A DNA stretch of 26,827 nt from assembly GCA_001931875.2 (NCBI GenBank), contig MSJH02000743.1:1-26827 (forward strand), in the 5' to 3' direction. The DNA is from Byssochlamys sp. IMV 00236 (Eukaryota; Ascomycota; Eurotiomycetes; Eurotiales; Thermoascaceae). The notes below the pieces were generated by a model, which was not told where the DNA came from, ran no database searches, and saw only the letters and a program-made list of their open reading frames with translations. Of the stretch, positions 9,768 through 21,671 are shown piece by piece (positions within the stretch are counted from its first letter, which is position 1; each line of letters starts with the position of its first letter). Made by a program: the position numbers and the translations under genes.

Positions 9768-10125
9768 GTGCGTGACTGATTTTTTTTATTTATATGAGCA
9801 ACTTCTTTCTATCAGCACGATAGGTCTATGAGTACATGGTCACTCTTGGCTCAATTCTCAATAGGAATCGCCATGATAGAAGCAGAAGAAGAAGAATGAC
9901 TGCATATCAAAAGTCTTTATAGCATCGTCTGAACATCAGTTTCATCTTACTGCAAAGAAACTCATGCTATCATAATGCATCAACTTGAGCATGCAATTTG
10001 CACGTCATTACGCGAATTTTCTTTTTTATGCAATAAGGGAGTGCATCTTTGCTAGATTATTTCCGATAGACATCAGTTTTTTGCTTGGTTGAAATGAAAA
10101 TTAAAGCACCAAAAGTGATGTCTAA

Positions 10126-10134
10126 TATATAAAT
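10126..10134 (+). promoter_or_regulatory. TATA box of the small secreted-peptide gene
   Basis: TATATAAAT lies about 45 nt upstream of the ATG at 10178 and is followed by a CT-rich leader. This is the strongest promoter-like arrangement for such a short gene and supports it being transcribed. Confidence 0.55.
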
Positions 10135-10177
10135 CCCCCTTCTTTTTCTTTCTTGTTTCTTTCTTTGTAATCTTAAA

Positions 10178-10415
10178 ATGCTATGCACCAAACCACTGGT
10201 TCTTGTCACAATGATTTGCATAACATTCAATATAGTTAACGCTGCAGTCATAGGTACAATCTATTGTTTACTTACTTTAAGACTTACACCTTGCAGATTT
10301 CTTCATGGTAGATGCTGGCAGAGTATGCATAATTGGATTAAATGATTGTCCTGATGGTGAAGTCTGTGTTCCTGAGTATGAAAATTATGGACATTGCGGT
10401 GCAAAAGTCAAGTAA
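10178..10415 (+). CDS. Small secreted cysteine-containing peptide (64 aa, two exons)
   Basis: Exon 1 is 10178-10253 and exon 2 is 10297-10415, joined over a 43-nt intron (GTACAA...TTGCAG); the reading frame continues to a TAA at 10413. The first 23 residues are a hydrophobic signal peptide ending in a plausible NA-A cleavage site. The mature part of about 41 residues is acidic and has four cysteines in the region CIIGLNDCPDGEVC...HC, enough for two disulfides. I do not recognise the family. Small secreted cysteine-bearing peptides in fungi include effectors, antimicrobial peptides and signalling peptides, but nothing here decides between them. The TATA box and leader, the clean intron and the signal peptide together support a real gene. 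Confidence 0.7.
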
Positions 10416-10599
10416 TAAACAGCTACACACATTTATACATATTCACACTCAAAGCTTGGTTATAAAAAATAAAATTGTACATCCTTTGATCAACCCTTTG
10501 TTGCCGATCATTCATCTACAATCAGTCTTTTTTATAATAGAAAGATAGTAAAACAAAACTTTATAAAACTCTAGATTATTTTGCTTTGTTTTCAATAAA
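10416..10599. other. Convergent spacer
   Basis: This AT-rich spacer of 184 nt separates the secreted-peptide gene from the dehydrogenase gene and presumably holds both 3' ends. AATAAA-like words are present on both strands, for example near 10431 (plus) and 10595 (plus orientation of an A/T-rich stretch). No gene is seen. Confidence 0.4.
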
Positions 10600-11768
10600 T
10601 TAATACTTGTAAATTCCCTTTCCAGTCTTTTTGCCCAGCCATCCAGCATCAACGTACTTTTGAAGCAAGACACTTGGACGATATTTAGAGTCACCCGTGT
10701 TTTCATGAAGTACTTTCATAATAGCAAGACATGTATCCAAACCAATAAAGTCCGCCAATGTCAAGGGACCCATTGGCATATTCGTACCTAGCTTCATGGT
10801 GGTATCAATGTCCTCTGCACTAGCAAAACCCTAATATGTTTGAATTAGTAATCAATTAATTATATTCTAGAGTTGTCTTACGCTTTCCAGTAACATGACA
10901 GCTTCATTAATATATGGCATCAAGAGTCTGTTGGCGACGAAACCAGGAATATCAGAAACAACAGTACACGTCTTTCCCATTGCAGTTGCTAAAGTACGAG
11001 TCTTTTCAAGTACAACATCACTAGTAGCCAAACCAGGGATAATCTCCACTAACTTCATCACAGGAACAGGATTCATGAAATGCATACCAATGACCTTATC
11101 TGCCTTATTGGTGGCTGCAGCGATCTTTGTGATACTGATCGAACTGGTGTTTGTGGCCAAAATACTGTCTTCCTTACACACCTTGTCTAATTCACGGAAA
11201 ATGGCTGTCTTGATTGTCAAGTTTTCTGATGCGGCTTCAATGACGAAATCCACATCGCTTAAACCAGACAATTTGTCTGTCGTAGATACCAACTCACGCG
11301 TTATCTTTGCATGTTCCTCAGTAATCTTATTCTTAGCAACGTCCTTTTCCAAAAGTTTATCTATAGCGCATGTATCAATGAACAACAATTCAATAAGTGG
11401 CTCGGGCTATAGCACAACTTACTCATAAATTGTAGTCCCTTCTCGGTCTGTGTTGAGTTGACATCCATCAACACGACTGGGAGTCTGGTAACATTTGCTG
11501 TAACGTAAGCGATACCCAAACCCATTTGACCAGCACCAATAACACCAACTCTCTTGATATTATCAATCTATAATAAAAAGATGAGCAATTAATCCGGCAT
11601 AAAAATATATACTCCTTTTATAAAACACACACCTTTGAGGAGTAACTTCTAAGCTGTCTCTGTAGAATCCTTTAAAGTTAACAACATGATCCCCCTCGAG
11701 GATTATTTAATCCATACCTTAAGTGTATTGGTAGTTAATCTAGCAGCAGAAGAGGAGAAGAAGGACAT
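10600..11768 (-). CDS. Mitochondrial 3-hydroxyacyl/3-hydroxybutyryl-CoA dehydrogenase (5 exons)
   Basis: Exons, 5' to 3': 11768-11718, 11659-11633, 11567-11423, 11360-10882, 10830-10600; 933 nt, 310 residues. The enzyme oxidises L-3-hydroxyacyl-CoA to 3-ketoacyl-CoA with NAD (or reduces acetoacetyl-CoA in the bacterial Hbd branch). The first 26 residues are rich in S, T and R without acids and include RSYSS, a typical mitochondrial presequence. The NAD-binding glycine motif GAGQMG (37-42) follows, then a catalytic His in GMHFMNP (about 168), Glu in KLVEI (about 180), and [12 protein letters not shown]. The C-terminal domain has [18 protein letters not shown] and ends in KTGKGIYKY. The 27-nt second exon depends on the acceptor CTACAG (11661-11660); using the earlier TTTAAAG acceptor brings a stop. 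HADH and Hbd-type enzymes are too similar to separate here. Confidence 0.93.
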
Positions 11769-12144
11769 TGTTGTTCTTTTGGATAAAAGAGAAAGAAGAA
11801 AGAAGAAAAAGGGCTTACAAGGTGCGTATAAGCACACAATCACGTGCCCGTGCGAAAATGTCTCTTGTACAAGGATAGCCCCACCTCTTTTTTTTTATAT
11901 ATAGGAACGCCCTTTTCTCGGTTTGCTTGTCATTATAAAGACATGAAAGAAGCAAAGATTGTCCATTTGGTCGAGTAAGAAGTCCTTCACATTGAATATT
12001 TCAATAATCATTGTTGACGCTCTTCCTGCACCGCGTCAGTGTGTATATCTGTCATTTTTGATAAAGGAAATAATATAAAGTGTCCTTTATTTTAAAATAA
12101 ATAACAGAAAGAAACATGGGCTTATTAGTCTAGGGTATAACAAT
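11769..12144. other. Intergenic region: dehydrogenase promoter and CCH1 3' flank
   Basis: This contains the upstream region of the minus-strand dehydrogenase, with a TATA box at 11895-11903 and a palindromic CACGTG (E-box type) at 11841-11846, and the terminator side of CCH1. No further gene is seen. Confidence 0.55.
11895..11903 (-). promoter_or_regulatory. TATA box of the dehydrogenase gene
   Basis: TATATATAA on the minus strand lies about 127 nt upstream of the ATG at 11768. The spacing is similar to that of the psa1 and DRS2 genes. A CACGTG palindrome lies between it and the start. Confidence 0.45.
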
Positions 12145-15100
12145 TTACAGAGTACTTTCCTCTTTGAGCATTCCTATATATCATTTTTCAGTTTTTTGTT
12201 ATAATATGCTTTAAAAGCCGCTTACCAGCCCATATGTTATGATTCATAGAATCCATTAAACCATCCGAAATTTCTGTTGGCATATCTGCATTTGCATCCA
12301 TGAGCAGCCAGTTTTGTCGAAGAGAGGTAGGGCTCAGGCCAGAAGGAACAGGCGAATGCATGGAAAAGCCGCTAGATCTTGGGCTTCGACCACCACTAAA
12401 GTCAAATTCGGCGTATGGCGATGATGGTGAACTGTTTGTGCCAATAGCAACACTTAGTGAATCAGGTGCACCTCCAGGAGATCCAGATGGAGTATAATGA
12501 ACGTCTGTTGAAAATACAGACATGGGCGATACAGGAAAGCTAACTGTTCCAGCAGCTGTGGTAGGTGAAGAACTAGTAGTTTCAATAGTAGGCACAGTAT
12601 TGATGACTATGCGAGGCACTAGAGATAGCTTGATAAATATGTCACTCTCTTTTTTCAAATATTCTTATTACCTGGTGGTGATCGCTTCTTCTTTTCTTTA
12701 GGGGTGTCCAAAAACTGGTTATTTTGACCTATTCTAGGTGAGCCAAAGTCAAAATGACTTGTTGATGTCACTCCTAGATTCTGAACTTCATCCTCAGTTC
12801 GCTTTTTCCATAGTGCATGAGTAAATCTTCTTTTTTGTATTTGAGATAGAAAGAAACCAGCAGCCTTTTCTAAATGATATTCTTGAGTGAGCTGTTCAAG
12901 CATTTCTAAACGTGATATAAGAGGATCAAGCCTATAGTAAAAATAAAGATAAGCTTCTATTACACACACTTTAAGATCTTACGTTAAAGCTGTTGAAATA
13001 TCAATTAAACGATAGGATAGGATAGTCAACACATTATCAAAGGAGATCCCCTTTGAAGTTTCTGCTCTTAAAATTTCCTACAAAAGCAAATACAAGTAAA
13101 TGAGCGCAAATTCAGACAATATAAATAATACCTACCTTTACTAATATATTATACTCGAATCTTCGACGTCGAGTTTCTTCTGTATTCATTTTATCCAAAT
13201 ACTTGTTAAGCTCATTCACGTCAACCTCAGTGTTTTTCTGTTCAAAGTGCTTCTCATCATATGATGTAGCATCTGTTCCTTCTGACGTGGATTGATTTAG
13301 TTTTGAGTGCTTGATTATATTACCAATCCCCATTTCATCGTCATATATTCGAAACTGAAAGCACCCCGTTAGCTTGTGAAGCAATTTTGGAACATCCTCT
13401 TTTTGTATATAGCCTGTTCCTTGTGGATCAAGGTCAGCCCATGATTGTTTAAACCTTTGAAAAAGTTCATTAGATATTTTCCTTTTGGATACTCTACGGG
13501 CTTACGTTCGAAGGTCAGATTTAGTGACCTTTGTAAACCGAGTCCTGGTTTCGTAAGTGTACTCAAAGTTACTGATAATCACCTGTGTGCATAATCTACT
13601 TTAGTACGGTAAAAAGTATATTATCTTTGATATCTTACGGCAGTGAATAAATTCATAAAGATATGAGCACAAATGATATAGAATGCATCAAACAATACAT
13701 AGGCCCAAAAAGAAGATCCGCAATCATTTTCGAGATAATTGGAAGAGTGATTGCAGTTAGGATACTGTACGGCATAATCTATAATAATAGCATTCTAATG
13801 TTGAATAATTAATACGTTGGTTTCTTTCCAAAACATACATCCTTTACTTACCCATGCTTCACCGGTTGTAAAACGTACAAGATAGAGCAATGCATTTCCA
13901 TAGTCCCTAAAGTTTGTATGTCTTGATCCATAAGTTCCATACTTTGTTAAGCCAAAGAACTCCATAAATATCATGGCAAACAGACACATAACTACCATAA
14001 AAACGGCAGAAACTTGAATAATGGAAAGTAAAGATTTGCTGTATACAAAATGAAAACGTAAATGCACAGCACTTTCTAGATCTATGAGTTGACTTACGCA
14101 AGGGTATGATAAAGTGTCTCTAGAAAATCAATGCCTTCCCCTAGACGAAATGCCGCAAGCAGTAGACAATACCGTTCAACTCGAAATGACCAAAGCGTTG
14201 GTAAGGCAAAACGTAGACACATAGAAAGCAACGCTCCAAATGCAACCGTGCAGTCATACCAGCACCATTTACTACGCATCCACTATATATAAAAAAGAAA
14301 GGGTAAATACCCAACTATAACATCATTCTTCTTCATACCTTCTTTGGACCAAGCCCTAGAAATTTTATAACGCATTCAATCACATAAATGATTGAAAATA
14401 TCAGATATGAATACTCTATAGAATTGGAATAAGCGGTCATTTCCTTTTTTTTGCTAATGGATTGACTTGCCTTGGACATAAGATAACCAGTCAGGCTCAT
14501 TTTGGAACTCGCTTGCAAGCAAACAAGCATTTAGGATGATGACGGACATCATTACCTTGTTAAACATGCCATCTTTTTCTATAACCAAGTCATAGCAGAA
14601 ACGTCGTATTTTAGACTGTGGCGGAAAAACCTTGATCGTAGGCTTGACGTTTGCCAACATGCGCTGAAGATCGCAATACTGTCGCTGTGCGGTTGTCAAG
14701 GTTGTGATTCCGCTTCTTTCTTTGAATTTTTCAATAATGACCTACGATCATCAGTTATATACATCTCACTACCTCATTAAATAAACTTACGCCAACAAAG
14801 AGTTGAATTGTGCCTTGGGATATGATCATGAAGATTATGTAAAATAAGCCATGGTATACAGTGGCAGAATTCCAGTCAAAGCTAGGCTGAATATCAGGCT
14901 CGATCGGTGTACTCATAGCGCTAAACATTGAATCAACCCATCCTTCGGTCGAGGTAAGTGAAAACAAATGTTGCAGTGCAGAAGGGAAGTTATCGTATGA
15001 ATAAAAGCCGTTCTGTGGGTTTTGCCATACACGAGGAATTAATATGCTGGGAGAGGGATCATCGTCTCCGATATTGTTGGTAAATTCTCCAATACATTCA

Positions 15101-18100
15101 CCACGGGAAAGTACAGAATCATCATTACATAGCCACATGAGTCCACCAAAGATGTTGACACCGTATACAGCAAAAGGAATGAGCACAAGCAAGGTGAATA
15201 TTAAGGCATCCAACATTAGTGGAAAGGAGTAAAAAAGAGAAACAAAGATATCTCGAATACCATTAAAGTATCTGATGAGCCGAAGAATACGTAAGCTTCG
15301 CAAGGTACTAAGGCCACGAGGCGCTTGTTCTGTTCCCATAAAGATAGTAATGGTGTTCAATAATATAACACATATATCTAACTGATTCCAGTGGTTGCGA
15401 AGATAAGCGTTCGGCGTCAAAAGCAATCCATCGGCAATTATACGTATGATCAATTCAATAATAAAGATGATACTCAGAGCAATTTCAATGGTGTTATAAG
15501 TTGACTGCCTTATTGTGTCTTTTCTTATCATCCTTGTCGACGGTTCGTCCAAGATAACCATGATGATACTAACAAATACACATATCATGATGATCCAATT
15601 GAACAGGTTACGTTTCTCTGCCTGACCATCTACACTAGATCCTACCAGCTTTTTACAATAGTATCTGATTCGACTTCTATCAGAGAACATAAGTAGCGAA
15701 TGAGCAATGGTTGCCCTTTCTTTCATAGCCTCACGATTTTCTTCAGAGGCTACTATATCATAATCGTCGGGAGTATCATCGTTATCCAGCACAAATGTGC
15801 TCCTAACAACCACAATGAATACACCTTTTTTTACAAACTAAAAGTAAAACTTACGATGGCGTAGGCTTAGCATTCTCCTCTTTTTTTAAAAGTGGCATAT
15901 TTGCACGAACTTTGGTATAAAGAGACACAAACTTCTTCTCTAGAACTGAGGGACCTGTCGCATTAATAATCGCGTTTCGTCTTGTTCTAGGAATATCAGC
16001 CAAAAGCTCAGTGATATCCGCTTTGGATAAGGAAGCAGTCAAATTTGCTGGTAGTTTTGGTATATGCAAGTTTTTCTTGTCTTCTAAATGATAAAGCGGA
16101 TAAAATATCCTCATCAAGATGGTTTCAGTCTTGCCAAAGTCTTTGAACCGATGACGATGAATATAGTCCTTGATTTGGTAGCGCCGAATATAGTCATCAC
16201 TTAATTCAAAATTTTCCAAAACTACAGCGATATATAAACCAGACATGATGTATCTACCAAAAGCAAAGTAGATGCTAAGAGCAATCGCGGCATAGATTGA
16301 CCCTTTTCCCGCTTGACTAGCCATAGCATTATACAAAATTTCCTAAAATTGAACAATGAGCAAACGAATAAAATAAAGAAGGGAATCATCGATAGTTACT
16401 GTCCAAGTTTCGCTTGTGTATACAATAATAAGGGAGACGAAAGATTGCCAAAATGTGTCAAATCTGTTTTCAGCATCTGTATATGAAAACAGGTCGTTAA
16501 AGTCTCCACCAAACATTTGCATAAACATGGTTGCACATAATGCTGTAGCCAAGATAAGGAATACCATGACATTAAAAACATTTTCACCTGTTCCCAAAGC
16601 AGCAAGCTAACATATTGTTAATACAATATACAGTTATGACTAGAACTTTGCCTTACCACAAGTCTCTGTACTCGAGGAATACAAAGAAACAGACGATAGC
16701 ATCGACAAATTTGGAAAATGGTAAGATACTTGTATGCAGCAGAATCTTGTATCATAGGCAACTGGATAACACATGTTGTTATAGCAATAAACAAATCGAT
16801 AACATTTCTTTTTGAAGACCAAAAGTTCATCCAGCTTGTCGCGCCTACCATACGGATGACGATTTCAATAGCAAAGATAAAGGTGAATGCTGTTTCTGCG
16901 TTATTGATCAGTTCGATTCGTGATTCAGATGCAGTATATGATCGAAGGCACATAAAGATTAAATCGAGTAGCACTAAAAAGCCTCCAAAATAATAAAACG
17001 CTTGGCTTCTTACTAGATGAACAAGAAGCCAACGTAATTTCAAGGTAGACAAGCCCTTCCTGAAATCATCCCGATGGTAATCAAACATCCATATCGGATC
17101 ATTGTCCTCATTTGTATTGGCTTCTTCCGTGTCTCGTAAAATTAAATACCCCTTTTCCTTTGAAGTAAATGCACTTCCAGAACCAAACTGACGAACCCGT
17201 GCAAAAGCAGAAGTAATAACGGCTAATAAGTTTGTATTAGTGTAAGCATAGGAAAGAATTAAAATATGCCCTTACCAAACAATAGAAATGACATGACAAA
17301 TGAGATGATGTATACCCCCAAACAGTAATACAATGCCGCAATAGATGAATCAGCGTCTTGTGTTTGATACATGAGGTCAGTCCATAATTCTAGCGATACG
17401 AACGTATAAACGCTCAGTAACGAAGAAAAGATGTTGTCGTAGTTTACAAAGTTATACTGAGGATTGTTATTGGGATCTTCCACGCACATTTGACCCGAAA
17501 CACACATGTAGCCATGACGACCATAGTAATCATGTGTACCAGTCTGGATATTATACGGGCCCATGACAGAGGTACCGTTCCTATATCCAGAACAATATCG
17601 AACTGGTTCTATTTGCATCACTTAATGATTTAGGGTTATTAAAAGAATACTCTATTTCTTCAAAATGAATTGATACTTACAAGATCCATCATTTCCTATA
17701 TAGTAGCATCTTCTGGAAAACGCTCCTTGAAAGGAAACCAGTCCAAGTAAAGCAAACAGAATTAAGAAGAATAAGATAAGACCGGAAACTGCAAGCAGTA
17801 CATCCCAGCTTAGTTCCAATGATTCCAAAATCATCTAAAAGAACTTTAGATATAAACTAAACTTGTATATGTATATACTTACGGCTGTGCCTGGTATAAT
17901 GGATAAAAGACGAATAGGTCGCAATGCACCCAATGTTTTAAAAAGTGACATGTTGGGGTAACCATAGCCCATTAATATAAAATCAGCCCAATAGGATAGA
18001 ATAGATATTATATCCAAAATGTTTCCAAAGCTATTTAGATAGGCACGATGACTGCTTCCAAGCTTATTATTGTCCTTGTGAAATATAAAGGGAGAATACT

Positions 18101-19675
18101 TATTGGAGGGTATTTTCTCTTCTTCGATATTCTTTGGAGAATATAGCCAAGTGTTAAGCCATGTACATGGTTTTTTATCACTTTTAGAGCATACAGGTGG
18201 TAATAATAGACCATATGCTATCATCTTACATATCGCTTCAAGACTAAATATCCCATATAGAATCAATATTATTCCTTGAGAAAAAAAGATAGCCTACCTA
18301 TACATCACTTGTATGAACAGTATTGCAAAATGTACCCACTGATTACCAAAAACTGATTTCTGTTCGTTTGATGTTATCGGTACACAGGCCAACAGAAACC
18401 AGTGAAGGATCAGTAAGCAAAGTAAGAAGGACTCGGTATATCTACAAAAGCCAAGGTGAGCAAATCATTGAATGTAGGTTATTATATTTACTTCGATCGA
18501 ATAAATAGCCATATCTTAACACGTAGCCAATTCGTTGGATTAAATAAATATAAAGAGCATCCCTGAAGTGGATTGATTGGCACATGTTCTTCAGGGAACG
18601 TTCTATTTTGAGGAGGTGGGATTGTCTCTGTCTGGGGTATATATGATTCTTCTTTTGTAAATGCATGCCATATAGAGTTATTATCATCCTCAGCATTGGT
18701 ATTAGACGTAGAGTTTGATAACCAAGATAATCTATGAGTCGATCTGTTTGAATTTGTTATTATTGGAGAGGCGGATTTCTTCAAGTTTGGTGAAGATGAG
18801 TACATGGGTGGGTTTTCTGTAGGCCTATCTTTATAAGGACTACTTGGGGCCACTGAAAACAGGCTAAAGTCCTCAATGCTGGAAATTCCTTTTGTCTCAG
18901 AGACCCGAGAGTGGACGACTCTTTTGGCTGCATTAAATAACACCTCAAGTAGATAATATTTACTTTTTTGGCTATTTTTGTTTAGCCTCTCCTGTTGTAG
19001 CTGTCTATAATATCTATCATTATGATGCTGATCTATATATCGATGATGCTTATACAATTTATCATTGTTTGAAGATGCGTTATTATGTCTATGTGATGTT
19101 CCACTGACACTTGTTCCTGCATGTTTTGATTTATAATTACTTGATTCTGTAGCTGTGGTATTAAAAGATCGGTGTACATCATGCTGCCATTCAGGCGGAT
19201 GATTGACCAACGTGTTGCTTGCTGTACCTGATCTGAGTTCATTGTGAGAAGAGGAGAGACGACGACGCCTTAGGCCTCCTGATCGAGATGACGGTGATGG
19301 ATCTAATCCGATCCGTTCATCTATGGCTGTTTCCTCTGGATAAGATATGCCTAATGGATTGGGTGGTTTGTAGCTCTGTTTTTCCTGTCTATTTAATAAT
19401 TTTTCTATCTTGTTCTTTCGTCTCAGCAAATCCTTAGTTAAAGGAAGGGGCATTGATACATTAGTAGATGATATTGGTTTTCTATGTGTGCTTTGAGTAG
19501 GTGATAGTGATTGAGAAGTGGCATTGCTTATGGCAGATTCAAGAGCTTTCTCTTGTTCAATAGGTGGAGCTTCTGTTAAAACGATTCGAGGAATGGCGAT
19601 CTGTTGTTTATCATTATTTTCTTCCATTAGCTGAGCTGTTTCTTGTGTGTCATTTTCTTTATTGGAATCAACCAT
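12145..19675 (-). CDS. CCH1: CCH1-type voltage-gated calcium channel alpha subunit (20 exons)
   Basis: Exons, 5' to 3': 19675-18492, 18441-18298, 18243-17883, 17834-17681, 17620-17276, 17222-16657, 16606-16400, 16342-15855, 15802-14791, 14741-14471, 14415-14339, 14282-14098, 14038-13852, 13794-13639, 13582-13506, 13454-13136, 13077-12983, 12931-12672, 12618-12226, 12173-12145; 6,510 nt, 2,169 residues. Cch1 is the pore of the fungal high-affinity calcium system at the plasma membrane, working with Mid1. A 390-residue low-complexity cytosolic N-terminus precedes four 6-TM repeats. Pore loops carry a glutamate in each repeat: SLELW (Glu692), SETW (Glu984), STEGW (Glu1436), TGEAW (Glu1725). S4 segments are seen, e.g. 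LRSLRILRLIRYF in repeat III. An EF-hand-like DLDPQGTGYI follows repeat IV (about 1812), then an S/P-rich tail. Start: ATG 19675 follows a CT-rich leader; an in-frame ATG at 19771 would add 32 residues. Intron 10 is GC-AG. Confidence 0.94.
14416..14470 (-). other. Non-canonical GC-AG intron in CCH1
   Basis: The junction reads GTCCAAG|GCAAGT...TCTATAG|AGTATT. The donor is the classical AG|GCAAGT form. It gives the in-frame join YVQ-EYSYLIFSIIYVIE of a repeat-IV membrane segment; the alternative GT a few bases on breaks the frame. Confidence 0.78.
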
Positions 19676-20140
19676 TAGTTCATCAGCCGGGACAACACAA
19701 AAAAGAAAAAAGAAAAAAGGCAGTGACTTAAATACAGTGTATAATTTGGTGTAACAGCTATCCACATGCATCTAGATTATATTTTATGCAGTAAATTTTA
19801 TGCTTCGAATAGTAATGATGGCAACATAACAAATGAAACCTCATTCAGCATTTGATATATATATATGTGTGTGTAGTCATGTATAGTTGAACTTATTCAT
19901 TGAGATTAATCCTCATCTTTGTCCTATTCCCTTCTTCTGGTTTTATAATGATATTGAATACATTTAAAAGAAGAAGAGAGAAAGACTCTGATGAGAGAAG
20001 CATAAAGATGAAAACAGTGATAAGCAACAGTATCAATTGACACGTGGCATCATCAAAGTGAACGTTATTTTTATGTGACATTATTTTTTACTTTTTTTTT
20101 CTTTCCCTCTCTTCTTTATAATTCTTATTAATTCAAGCAA
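19676..20140. other. Divergent intergenic region between CCH1 and HRD1
   Basis: This holds both promoters. CT-rich leaders adjoin each start (about 19680-19720 on minus; 20090-20120 on plus), and there is a (TA)n/(TG)n tract near 19855-19876. TATA-like words lie near 19780 (minus) and 20117 (plus). A 62-codon minus-strand frame (20081-19893) is present but not well supported. Confidence 0.5.
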
Positions 20141-21637
20141 ATGAGGATGAGATTAGCAGTTTATGGCTGCGTGTCATCTCTATTAACAATAGGAGTAATA
20201 CTCTCAGCCATGTATCAACACTCAAACTTTTATGCTGTGTGTATCTATTTATCAAAATCAAGTGCTTGTATGATGGTAAATGACACCCATTATTTTCTAC
20301 TTTAATTCATTAACATTTCCCCCTTTAGGTACTTCTCAACATGGGCTTAATAATAACAGTATTACTTGCAAAAGCATTACAAGCCATATTCTTTGGTTCA
20401 TTACGAGCTATTGAAGTCGAAGTAAGTACTACACAAATTGAACTTGCTCATATTAAAACATCTTAGCATCTATATGAACGATCTTGGTATGCAGTTACAG
20501 AAACCTGTCTTGCAATGACCATTTTTCGAGAAGATTTCGATTTACAGTTTATCGTCTATTTTACACTCTTATTATTCTTAAAGATATTCCATTGGCTATG
20601 TCAAGACCGTGTTGAATTTGTAGGATCATTCGTTTCCTCTTTCTATGCGCATAATCTAATTGTGATCAATATAGATGGAACAATCACCAATACGTCAAGC
20701 ATCATTTCATATTCGAATTTTAAATCTACTGGCACTATTGTTGATCATTGATATCGCAATGGCTAATCATGCACTTCATGTCACTCTGACAAAAGGACCA
20801 AGTATGATGATTATGTTTGGATTTGAGGTAAAGATTGAGCAAAAAGAGTCCAATGTGGGAAAATTAATGCTCCAATATAGTATACCATCTTGATATTCGT
20901 CATCATATCAACAACTGGTAAATATATTCTAAACATCATTGATATGACAAGTGAGCAGACATGGGAAGGAAAATCAATGCTTGTGTTCTATCTCGACTTG
21001 GTTACAGGTAAGAAGAGGGATATTATTAAACATGCCGACCAAATTATATAACTCGCAATAGATTTCTTCAAACTTATCACTTATTCATTGTTCTTTATTT
21101 ACATCTGCTTAAACTATCAACTTCCTCTTCATATCATCAGAGATGTTTATGTCACATTCAAATCATTTATTCAAAAATGCACAGATCTCTATCGTTATCG
21201 ACGTGCTACACGCAATATGAACGAACTTTACCCAAATGCTACTGCTGAAGACTTTAGTCGCTCTAACGATAGAACATGTATTATTTGTAGAGAGGAGATG
21301 CATATAGCCGACAATAACGAAACACCTCATGAGGGCAATGCTGATGCTACTCTTAATAGAAACGAACAAAATCATGATCAAGCAAAGAAACTACCTTGTG
21401 GACACATATTCCACTTTAATTGTCTACGTAGTTGGCTTGAAAGACAACAGACATGCCCTACATGGTAAGTTTACGAATTATAAAAGATGAATACAATACT
21501 TATAATTTCCATTAGCCGTCGCTCTGTCCTTGCAGATAATAGTAAGCTTCTTAACCAGAACACAAAAATTTATTACTTATTACCAATAGGCAATACCTTT
21601 TCTCAAGAAAACAATGGCGTACAGCAGCAAGACCAGC

Positions 21638-21671
<34 letters not shown>

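Larger units (their letters stand above)
9706..10177. other. Divergent intergenic region between the Aurora gene and the small secreted-peptide gene
   Basis: This region carries the promoters of both flanking genes. Near 9721-9768 there is a cluster of CG-rich hexamers in otherwise AT-rich DNA (see the regulatory entry). Between about 9780 and 10110 I see no gene and no clear repeat. Confidence 0.6.

Noticed and set aside
10895..11428. 177-codon plus-strand frame
   Set aside because: It is antisense to the long coding exon of the dehydrogenase, whose codon pattern and family motifs are clear; no promoter or family match.
19676..19771. 32-residue hydrophobic N-terminal extension of CCH1
   Set aside because: Mostly the translation of a CT-rich leader typical of 5' UTRs here; the ATG at 19675 is preferred, although the upstream ATG is in frame.
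19893..20081. 62-codon minus-strand frame with a hydrophobic stretch between CCH1 and HRD1
   Set aside because: It starts only 60 nt from HRD1, has an A-rich rather than pyrimidine-rich leader, and shows no conserved feature. A small membrane protein cannot be excluded, but support is weak.
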